Of a stretch of DNA of 64,000 nt, positions 54,820-64,000 are shown one piece after another. Source of the stretch: Dugong dugon (taxonomy: Eukaryota; Chordata; Mammalia; Sirenia; Dugongidae); NCBI GenBank assembly GCA_030035585.1, contig CM057481.1, positions 5,357,128 through 5,421,127 on the forward strand. Reading direction: 5' to 3'. The notes below the pieces were generated by a model, which searched no databases, was not told the DNA's origin, and saw only the letters and a program-made list of their open reading frames with translations. The position numbers and the translations under genes are program-made. Position 1 is the stretch's first letter. Each line of letters opens with the position of its first letter.

Positions 54820-54990
54820 GTTCCTATGTGCTTTATAGGCATGGTCTCTAGTCCTCATAAGAACCCTGCGGTTGTTGTTGGCATTATTCCCCCATTTCAT
54901 TGGCGAGGAAATGGAGGCAGTCCTGGAGGCAAGGGAGCTGGCCTAAATCTCCTAGTCAAAATGGGATATGAACTCAGGCCTGCATCTGCC
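54820..54990 (-). repeat. MIR SINE fragment
   Basis: 'gtgctttataggcatggtct', 'tcctcataagaaccctgcgg', 'ccccatttcattggcgagga', minus-strand MIR. Confidence 0.65.
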
Positions 54991-55617
54991 TTACTCATAT
55001 GACCGTTTCTGCCCACTCTGCTGGTTTGCTTCTCACTATCCTCAAGGAGAATACAAATTGAGGAGAGAATATGTATACATATAAACAAAAAAGCAATAAC
55101 ATTAAGCAATATAAAATGGGCACAAACCATAGGGCAGAGACAATATGGCAGCTCTGGAAATTCACAGTATGGACGGTCTCTGCGGAGTGGTGTACTCAGG
55201 GAAAATGGTGGGCCTTAAAGTAAAATAGCCATCACAGACTCCAAGGAAATGGATAGGGTTTTCCAGGTAAGCAAGATGGCCTAAACAAAACAGGGACAAG
55301 AGGAAGCTTAATCAAAGATGACAAACAGTTTCATTTTTATGTTCCCTCTTTGATTGATTGGTAGCAGTAATAGAAGGGAATTCTGAAGTTGCATCCAGGT
55401 TAGAAAGAGGTTGATCAATCGGCAATGTCTGCCTTGAGCAGACTATTAGATAAAGGGTCATGTATTTGCTTAAGATTTGCATAAGCAGCAGCGACTAAAT
55501 CCATCAAAGTAAAATAGAGAGCAGCGGGAAGAATATGGTTGGGAGGTATTGGTACTGGCTTAGGACTTTAAAACCTATTCAAAAGCAAGCCCTGAAGATG
55601 TGGTGCGATAAAAATAA
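54991..55617. other. No gene or clear repeat seen
   Basis: Unique-looking. Confidence 0.4.
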
Positions 55618-56110
55618 AAACATGGGATATAAAATGGTACAGCCACAATGGAAAACAGTTTGGCAGTTTCTTAATAACTAAAATATAGAATTACCATATG
55701 ATCTATCAATTCCACTCCTAGGTATATAACTAAGAGAACTGAAAACAAATGTTCCAACAAAAATTTGTACTTGAACGTTCATAGCAGCATTTTTCACAAT
55801 AGTCAAAAGGTGGAAAAAACCCAAATGTCCATCAACAGATGAACTGATATATATATATAATTGATATTTATATAAAACATTCAGGATAGTCAAATCCATA
55901 GAGACAGAAAGCAGATTGGTAGTTTCCAGGGACTCAGGGGAGGAGGGAAATGAGGAGTGAATGCTTAATGATATGTGATTTCCTTTCCAGGTGATGAAAA
56001 TGTTCTGGAACTAGACAGTTAACGTACTAAATGCCAATGAATTGTAACTTTAAAATGGCAAATTTTACGTTATATGTATTTTACCACACACACACACACA
56101 CACACACACA
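55618..56110 (+). mobile_element. L1 3' end followed by (CA)n
   Basis: 'aaatggtacagccacaatgg', 'aattccactcctaggtatat', 'gttcatagcagcatttttca', 'catcaacagatgaactgat', then L1M 3'UTR. It ends in a (CA) microsatellite (56085-56110) and AAAC units. Confidence 0.85.
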
Positions 56111-56350
56111 AAAACAAACAAACCATGGGATGATCTGAAATTTCATACACGTGACTGTGAGGAAGTTAAGGGGATGTCTGCATGAGCATCAGCTAGAACT
56201 TGGAGTCTTAAGCTAATTAAAAGTTAAAAATTTCAGGAATAATGCTGTTAGGGTTCCCTCTGGTTTTTTTTCTTCTATTAAAGTCAAATAAAATTAAATT
56301 TAATAATTTATTTAAAAACCATCTAAAGTGTATCTGATTTCAGTGAAGTA

Positions 56351-56902
56351 TAGTTGGCCCTCCATACCTGCAGGGTCCCCATCCATGAATTCAACCAACC
56401 GTGGATGGGAGATATTTGAGAAAAAAACAAGAACATTCCAAAAAGCAAAACTTGAATTTGCCACGCTGTGCTGAGCACGACACTGAATCCATGTGAATGA
56501 AGTGCAGCATCCCCTTCTGTAGCCTCCCACCATCTCACAGATCCTCAGTCTCCCTCCAGCACTCGTCTGAGCATTGTTCACAGCTAGTCTCGTTCCTTCA
56601 CTCCTTGTGTTGTGTGCAACCTTTGTTTCTGTGAAAAATGGCTCCTAAAAAGCAATGAAATGGTCAAAGCAATCCCTCAAGGCTAAGTGTGAAGGGTTGA
56701 AGAGAGTGGGAGGAAGGAGTTGAACGCAAGTAAGGGATGGCTGGCTAGCTCTGGAAAGCCCTCCAGCCTCCAGAACTTCCAAGATCATGGGTGAATCGGC
56801 ATCGCTGAGGCCCAGGCAACATCAGTGCCCAGAAGAGCTCCAGAAACTCATAGAAGAGAAAGGTCCTGGAAGCAATCTCCCAGGGATACCGAGGGATAAC
56901 TG
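56351..56902 (+). mobile_element. Tigger-type (Tc1/mariner) internal-deletion derivative
   Basis: The ends are inverted repeats: left 'tagttggccctccatacctg', right 'ggataccgagggataactg'. TA dinucleotides flank at 56349-56350 and 56903-56904, the Tc1/mariner target. An ATG at 56638 begins MAPKKQ and hits TGA at once, resembling the start of Tigger transposase. The middle of the transposase gene is missing, so it is inert. Confidence 0.85.
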
Positions 56903-57045
56903 TATTTCTATTCATCAATCTAATCTAGTTATCAAATAATTGGTTTATCTATGTAGCCAACCTTCTATCTATACATATATAAAGCATTTTTCTAATAATG
57001 TTCACCTAATGTAAATAACCCACCATCTGTCTATCAGCTTAGTGA

Positions 57046-57412
57046 ATGTACTGTGATGGTCTGCACGTTGCTGTGATGCTAAAAGCTAGCCATCAGTATT
57101 TCAAATACCAGCAGGGTCACCCATGGTGGACAGGTTTCAGCAGATCTTCCAGACTAAGACAGCCTAGGAGGAAAGGCCTGGTAATCTACTTCTGAAAATT
57201 AGCCAGTGAAAACCGTATGGATCACAACAGAACACTGTCTGATATAATGGTGGTTCCCTAGGTTGGACGCACTACAACAGCTGCAACAATGGACTAAAAC
57301 TCATCACTGATCATAAAGATGATGCGGGACCCAGCAACGTTCTCTTCTGTGATAAATGCAGTCACCAGGGGTCAAAGCCAACTCAATGGCCACTAATAAC
57401 GACAATGTAAAC
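57046..57412 (+). mobile_element. Internally deleted RTE-clade LINE
   Basis: 5' module 57046-57240 ('cagtatttcaaataccagca', 'gtctgatataatggtggttc') joined near 57270 to the ORF2 C-terminus and tail ('gatgatgcgggacccagcaa', 'gtcaccaggggtcaaagcca'). Same architecture as 538-1010 but a different deletion junction. Confidence 0.7.
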
Positions 57413-58364
57413 AATAGTAATTTCTGGATGGTGAAATTTCAGGTGATGAAAATAAGCTTTTCTCTTATCTTCCTACATTGTTTGTATTCTTTATAATGAG
57501 CACATATAATTTTTTATGAACATCATAGTGTGATGAAATCAACCAACTAGCCTAACAAGCAAACAAAGAAAATGGAGGCACAGATGCCAAGATATTAATG
57601 GTAACTAATTATGGGGAAAATATGGTTGCTATTTCCTTGTTTGTCCTTTTTTGAGTAATCTTTTATTTCTTAAAATATTTTTAAAATTCATAAAACTTAG
57701 AAGGAAAAACATTAAGAAACTTGCCCAACGCCACAAAACTGTTAGGGATGGAGCTGGCTGTGGTTCAGATTCAGATATGCTTGACTCCAAAGCTTGATTC
57801 TCAGCCTTCAGTTAATTTTGCCATAGGTAATATGGCTTTATTTTTAAAAAATTCAGTATAAATGCAGTTTTTTTCCTGTATTCTAACAACTGAGTCCTAC
57901 ATCTGTTCTTCAAAATGCCAAGACTGCAGAGGAGGGCATTGTCTGTGCATTCGCTCAACAACATGCTCCATTTCCAGGAAATTCCCCACCTACCACCAAA
58001 ATGCCCAGAGACGGAGCATCTGCTGTGTACAGGGCACAGATCAGAGGCATTACTCAGGCACTCTAAGTCTGAAGCTGCCATGAAATAAGACGCCCACTAA
58101 CCCGCTGCCTAGGGGGCTTTGTGGTAAATGCATTCAATGGTTCATTTTTCCATTTACTTACCAGTTATTGAATCCCTGGGAACTATAAATGCTGATTCCT
58201 GATTGTCAATAATGTGCTTAAGACATTATTGCTTTCAAGAAACAGAAGCCAACTTAAATTAAGCTAAAAGGAAAACTTTATCACAGGAATATTGGACACT
58301 TTTGCCGGCTTCAAAGACAGAGATACACCTCCAACTCAGATACAAAATGGTAGCAGAGGCGAGA
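57413..58364. other. No gene seen
   Basis: Mostly unrecognised; 58230-58340 has a weak resemblance to the unnamed repeat at 9840. Confidence 0.35.
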
Positions 58365-58600
58365 CTTGGTGGTTTAGAGCAAACGTTCTGGAGTCCGATT
58401 GCCTGGGTTTGAATCTTTGCTCTGACACTTACTAGCCCTCTGATCTTGGACAATTTATTTAACCACTGAGTGTACTCATCTATAAAATGGGCATAAGAAC
58501 AGTAACGTCCTCACTGGTAACTGACCATTAAACAGTTAATGAGCATAAAGGACTTACAGCAGTGCTCGCTACCTAGTGACCGCTCAGTATTTGTCAGTTC
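58365..58600 (+). repeat. MIR SINE, near full length
   Basis: 'gtccgattgcctgggtttga', 'gctctgacacttactagccc', 'gtgtactcatctataaaatg', 'gcagtgctcgctacctagtg'. Confidence 0.88.
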
Positions 58601-58759
58601 TTTGCATTCTTATTACATCACTGCAGACTAGATTTCTTAACTTTCCAGTCCCCATGGGAAAAATATCCGTCCTAATGATTTTATCATGTTCCTTCTCCAG
58701 CCACAGGGGACAAATTAAACTGACACTCTCTCGGTTCCAAATTCAAATTTCCGGAGAAG

Positions 58760-58960
58760 AGATTGCTTGGCTCAGTGGACTAAGCATCCATCTCTGGTCC
58801 AATCAACTGAAGACCTATTGACTAATCCTGGCTGCCAGGAACCCCACGTTGTAACCACGTGGATGCAGGAAAGGGGGACATGTGGTAGACGATGGCTCGA
58901 TAAACCAAGAAGTGTACATGGACAATCTCTAAACGTGCTACTTGAATGTCCAAAAAGTAT
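58760..58960 (+). repeat. Possible tRNA-derived SINE unlike AfroSINE
   Basis: 'cttggctcagtggactaagc' at 58766-58785 fits a pol III A box (TGGCTCAGTGG), with a weak B-box candidate 'tggtccaatcaactg' at 58795. The body does not resemble AfroSINE or MIR. Only one copy is seen, so repeat status is unproven. Confidence 0.3.
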
Positions 58961-58964
58961 TTAG

Positions 58965-61090
58965 GTGTGAATTCTCATCTTCTTAAAAAAGAGTGTTCTT
59001 AGAGTACACATTTCATGATAGAGACTTTGAAAATTGCCATAGAGATGATGAAGGAAATTATACACTTGTTCTTTCTTTTTGTTTGCTTTATAGCCTATGC
59101 ATAAAAATGGACTGAGAGGTATTAACCTTAGCTCTTTTTCCACGGTGAACTGGTGTTTTAACAAAATCTGCCACTCTGCCAGCAACAATAGGCTTTTCTA
59201 CATGTTAGTGTTAAAATATTGTTATTGTAAAAAATACAGCTTTACTAAACACCAGGCTACATTTGCTTGTTGGGAAAGATGTCCTGCGTGTCTAAGCTAT
59301 GAACCTCTAAGATACCTAGATAATTTTATTCAAGTCCAGTTTTACAAGGATGTTTGTCTTCTAATCTGGTTTCAGTGCCATTAATAACTACATTCACTTG
59401 GTTGTTAATAAAAGAAAGCCCAGCTCCAACTAACTTAAAGAATAAGGGGAATTACCAGCTTATTTAACTGAAACATCCAGTGGTAAAACAAGCTTCAGGC
59501 AGAGTTTGATCTAGTGGCTGAACCATATTACAGGGGCCAGTTTCTTTTCGTTTCTTCATAGTGCCTTCACCATCATCAGCTTCATTTAAAGACTGGCTTC
59601 CTTCACAGCTGCTAGCTGGCTGGCAGCAGGTACCAGGGCCATACTTCTCTGCTTTATGTCTGGCAGAGAAGAGAAAGCATCCTTTTGGTAGCTGCCACAG
59701 AAAAAAAGGACACTTCTTTCCCAGAATTCCTCCAAAAAGTCTTCTTATGTATCCTTAGCCCATGCCCATCTATGAGCCATCCTGGCTGGGAGACGGATGC
59801 ACAAATTGATATAAGCCAGTCAGGGCCTATCCTAGGATCCAGCCAAACTTCATGAGGAGAAGTCTGAGGTCCTCTTAAAAAGGGTGAAGGCTAGACGGTC
59901 TGCAGAGGAGGCAACCCAACAAATGTTCCCTCAAAATGTTCCTTTTTATTCTATAGTACTCATTTTATGTTCTTCCCTAAATTTCAGCGCAATCTAATCC
60001 CTTTGCCAGTATCTGGTAAGTGTGGCTGGATGTCTGACTTTAGTTAGAGAGCAATCATCCACCCACGCATATTGACTGTCTTAGAAATAAATTAAGGTGG
60101 GCCCTAGCTTTTCCTGTTGAAGACATCCACCAGAAAGACGAGGTTAGCTTTATCAGAGTAGTGTATTTATGCTTAATGAAATTCTATACAGACTTATTAT
60201 CATAGTTTGAAGGGAATCATGCTGAGACATCTTGATTTTGGATTTAAAATAGTTCCAGCCTGACTACCAAGCCCTGTTCCCATAATAGAGCAACTAATTA
60301 TTTAGGCATTGGCAAGCATTAGCCTCATCTCATGCCTGTCAACAGCTAAATTTATGGCGATGCCTGAATTACTTGAAATTATATACAGTAGCAGTATCTG
60401 CAAAAGGGAATGTTGAAAGGGGGTAAGTAGTGGGACAGAGGAAAAAATCAACTTGGAAGAAATTTGGAGGCTGACTATTTAAATGATGTGCTGTACGGCC
60501 TTCACTGGTTCCCTTTGAACAAATAAAGCAAATTTGAACATCTGGAAGAGTGAGGTTGATTGCCAGAGGAAAACATTGATATGTCAAGATGATTGTTCCC
60601 TTTAGACTACTTTTCCCTGGTGACCCAAATACAGGATCTAACTTCTTTTCCTCCTCCATTTATCTTGTAAAGGCTTTTGAGATCTTCCTGGAGTCAAGTG
60701 TGTAACTACGTCTCATGACGTCCAGGAGAAGCCTAATACCATTCCTGGTGAGCTTGCATGTTTGATATAATTAAAGAAAACTATTCACTATCATTAAAAT
60801 TTTGCAAATTAACAATGAGCATTATATTGCCTTGTTTCAAAAGTATTCCCAAAAGTTTTGTCTCATTTTTCTCACGTGAAAAGGCTAAGAAAAAAAGAAA
60901 AAGATTTAAGCAAATAGTTCAAACAAGTCATTCCTTAAATTTCAGCATTTTGCCACCATAGTCATCCTCAGTTGCTGTCCTTAAAACTGTGTTTCTTATT
61001 AATTCTGATGAATACTTGGGAGTTTATCCTTTTGAAATTGTTCATATATTGTTATGCATTTCTATATTTTCTTTTTAAATGTGTTAGTAA
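58965..61090. other. No gene seen
   Basis: Unrecognised apart from 59400-59900, which resembles the unnamed repeat at 9840-10390. Short frames only. Confidence 0.4.
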
Positions 61091-61091
61091 A

Positions 61092-61312
61092 ATAAACCAA
61101 AAACCAAACCACCCAGTTTCTGATGAGTCTATTCCAACTCACGTCGACCCATGTGTCAGAGTAGAGCAGTGCTTCAGAGAGGTTTAAATAGCTGTGACCT
61201 TTCAGAAGTAGATCACCAGGCCTTCCTTCTGAGGAACCTCTGGGTGAATTCAAACCTCCAAGCCTTCGGTTAGTAGCTGAGTGATTAATCATCTGTACCA
61301 CCCAGGGACTCC
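61092..61312 (-). mobile_element. AfroSINE, older variant
   Basis: 'accaaaaaccaaaccaccca' A-rich end, 'tctattccaactcacgtcga', 'agatcaccaggccttccttc', head complement 'gtaccacccagggactcctg'. Confidence 0.88.
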
Positions 61313-62202
61313 TGATAGTTCAGCATGCCTATGTAGTAAAGTTTTTTTCTTATTAAAAAATAATGGTAGCTGTATGCATGTAAAGACAAAAGCTTTAAAT
61401 TACTGGGACCACTCTATTAGATTTTATTCTTGAAGTGTTTTGGGATCACGTGGGAAATTCAGACTGCCAACCCGGGTGAAGTTTGGCTGGTGGTTACAAA
61501 TTCTCAGGGGAGGTTTGTTTTTCTTTGCCTTCACCCAGGGTTGTTCTCTTCCCGTCCCTTTCAGTACACTGGGTTTATTTCTCTTTGTTCCTTACACTGC
61601 GGGTACAGCCTGTTTGGGTCTCAACCTGATGTGGGAATATCAAGTTAGCACACCTCTGCGCCCCCCACCGCCAGACACCCACTCTGAACAGCTGTCAGTG
61701 CCCATTCGGGTTCTCCAGTCTCAGCAGAATGTGTCCCAGGAACCCCATTTCTCTCTTGTTGGTCTCTGGAGGATCCTTCCTTCATCCCAGGCCAGCAAAG
61801 CACTTAAACAGATGTTTTATGTTTTTAATACTTCAATACAGCTTTTAACTTGTTTCTTTCATGAGTGTTGTTCATCACGCGTCCAACCTGCTGATGTGAA
61901 AGCTCTGAATTGCTTTTCTCGATGATCTTTCAAAGGCTTGTTTACACATAATCTGACTCTTGGATCTGTGAGGTTATATATCCAGGAGTCCTTTCTAAGT
62001 CTGTCTTAAATCTCTCAAATTTTTTTTTTTTTTTTAAATAGTAGCAGGTGACCTCCATGACGAACCCAAACCCACATTGTTGAGGCTGGTTCCAGTTCAG
62101 TAACCTGTTCTTTAGATTAAAGTACATGAACACGTGTCCTGTAATGAAAGAATGAGAGACATGGTAAGGGCTCAAACAAAAGGCAAATCCTTTCTTTCTG
62201 GT
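61313..62202. other. No gene or clear repeat seen
   Basis: A 161-codon plus frame (61440-61925) and an overlapping 72-codon frame cover this stretch; neither shows family resemblance. A T-tract lies at 62021-62034. Confidence 0.4.
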
Positions 62203-64000
62203 ACTTTTTTTTTTTTATTGTACTTTAGATGAAGGTTTACAGAACAAATAGTTTCTCATTAAACAGTTAGTACACATATTGTTTTATGACATTGGTTAAC
62301 AACCCCCATGACATGTCAACACTCTCCCTTCTCGACCTTGGGTTCCCTATTACCATCTTTCCTGTCCCCTCCTGCCTTCTAGTCCTTGTCCCTGGGCTGT
62401 TTTGTCCCATCAATCTCATTTTGTTTTATGAGGCTGTCTAATCTTCAGCTGAATGGTGACACTCGGGAGTGACTTCATTACTGAGATAAAAGGGTGTCCA
62501 GGGGCCATACTCTCAGGGTTTCTCCAGTCTCTGTCAGGCCAGTAGGTATGGTCTTTCTTTGTGAGTTAGAATTTTGTTCTACATTTTTCTCCAGCTCTGT
62601 CCAGGACCCTCTGTTGTGAACCCTGTCAGAGCAGTCAGTGGTGGTAGCCGGGCACCATCTAGCTGTACTGAACTCAGTCTGGTGGAGACTGTGGCAGTTG
62701 TGGTCCATTAGTCCTATGGACTAATCTTTCCCTTGTATCTTACTGTCTTCATTCTCGCTTGCTCCCAAAGGGGTGAGACCAGTGGAGTATCTTAGATGGC
62801 TGCTCACAGGCTTTTAAGACCCCAGACGCTATTCACCAATGTAGAAAGTAGAACATTTTCTTTATAAACTATGTTACGCCAATTGAGCTAGATGTTCCCC
62901 GAGACCATGGTCCCCATAGCCCCCATCCCAACAGTTCAGTCCCTCAGGGAGTTTGGATGTGTCTATGGAGCTTCCATGACCTTGCCATGTACAAGCTGTG
63001 CTGGCTTCCCCAGTATTGTGTACTGTCTTACCCTTCACCAAATTACCACCTATCTATTGTCTATTTAGTGTTTTCCCCCAACCCCTCCCCTCCCTCGTAA
63101 CCATCAAAGATTGTTTCTTTTAGTGTGTAAACCTTTTCATGAGTTTTTACAGTAGAGGCCTCATACAATATTTGTCCTTTTGTGATTGACTATTGCACTC
63201 AGCATAATGCCCTCCAGTTTCATCCATGTTATGAGATGCGTCACAGATTGATCATTGTTCTTTATAGTTACATAATACTCCGCTGTGTGTATGTACCATA
63301 GTTTGTTTATCCATTCATCTGTTGCTGGGCATCTAGGTTGTTTCCATCTTTTTGCTATTGTGAACAATGCTGCCATGAACATGGGTGTGCATATGTCTAT
63401 TCGTGTGACGGCTCTTATTTCTCTAGGATATACTCCTAGGAGTGGGATTGCTGGATCATACAATATTTCTATTTCTAGCTTTCTAAGGAAGCGCCATAGC
63501 GTTTTCCAAAATGGTTGTATCATTTGCATTCCCACCAGCAGTGCATACGAGCTCCAATCTCGCTGTTGCCTCTCCAACATTTGTTATTTTCTGTTTTTTT
63601 GATTCGTGCCAGTAATGCTGGGGTGAGATGGTATCTCATTGTGGTTTTAATTTGCATTTCTCTAATGGCTAGTGATCGCGAGCATTTCCTCATGTGTTTG
63701 TTGGCTGCCTGAATGTCTTCTTTGGTGAAGTGTCTGTTCATTTCCTTTGCCCATTTTTTAATTGGATTATTTGTCTTTCTGTTGTAGAGGTGTTGGATTT
63801 TCCTGTAGATTTTAGAGATTAGATCTTTTTCTGATTTGTAATAGCCAAAATTTTTTTCACAGACTGTAGGTTCTCTTTTTACTCTTTTGGTGAAATCTTT
63901 TGATGAGCCTAAGTGTTTAATTTTTAGAAGATCCCAGTTATCTAGCTTGTCTTCTGGAGTTTGTGTGTTGTTCGTTGTGGTTTGTATCCTGTTAATGCTG
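62203..64000 (-). mobile_element. Younger L1, 3' part, running off the window
   Basis: T-tract at 62205-62217, full 3'UTR (62218-63160, colinear with 46100-47056), then the ORF2 C-terminus. The minus strand reads '[20 protein letters not shown]', '[20 protein letters not shown]', '[20 protein letters not shown]' (63161-63580). A second frame, '[20 protein letters not shown]' (63520-63741), overlaps it, showing a frameshift around 63520-63580. The low divergence makes this the best-preserved L1 here, but it is not intact. Confidence 0.93.

Noticed and set aside
61440-61925. 161-codon plus-strand open frame
   Set aside because: No recognisable motif and an overlapping frame in another phase; best explained as chance in T/C-rich sequence.
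62203-64000. Intact retrotransposition-competent L1
   Set aside because: A frameshift lies near 63520-63580 and only the 3' part is in view, so competence cannot be claimed.
1-64000. CRISPR arrays, bacterial operons, phage or toxin-antitoxin systems
   Set aside because: Repeat content is placental mammalian throughout; no spaced direct repeats or prokaryotic gene organisation.

Overview
The window is ordinary nuclear DNA of a placental mammal, and its repeats identify the lineage. About 24 copies of the tRNA-derived AfroSINE family are present, together with RTE-clade LINE pieces that share their 3' tail (GAGTCGATTCCGACTCATAG-type motif, read on the minus strand). AfroSINEs are known only from Afrotheria. 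Several copies lack the central ~45 bp segment, the diagnostic deletion of the hyrax-elephant-sirenian (HSP) subgroup, so the source is most likely a paenungulate, probably an elephant. This comes from recalled family knowledge, not a database search. I found no recognisable protein-coding gene, intact structural RNA gene, CRISPR array or viral ORF. Most open frames are chance ORFs or retroelement remnants. Two minus-strand stretches look exon-like (23419-23600 and 10615-11136) and are reported as unproven candidates. Layout: 1-10 kb holds RTE and L1 pieces with AfroSINEs, including an L1 hit repeatedly at one target site near 9.1-9.7 kb. 10-14 kb has L2 and hAT relics, an unexplained 217-codon ORF and a pyrimidine tract. 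14-17 kb has RTE, MER5A-type elements and a tRNA-Gly-headed SINE inside an old DNA transposon. 17-19 kb is mostly unique with MIRs. 19-26 kb has MaLR LTRs, AfroSINEs and RTE pieces. 26-34 kb is mixed old repeats and unique sequence. 34-39 kb is mostly unique. 39-47.6 kb is a dense L1 block on both strands with nested SINEs, a very short L1 insertion and an internally deleted younger L1. 47.8-62 kb is largely unique with MIR, MLT1 and MaLR LTRs, a Tigger deletion derivative and RTE pieces. 62.2-64 kb is the 3' part of a comparatively young minus-strand L1 that runs off the window. There is no gene network to describe. The working parts are retrotransposons: L1 and RTE enzymes inserted their own truncated copies and the AfroSINEs, and many insertions still carry readable target-site duplications (TSDs), so their order can be reconstructed. 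All boundaries were read by eye and may be off by a few to tens of bases, more for the oldest repeats.
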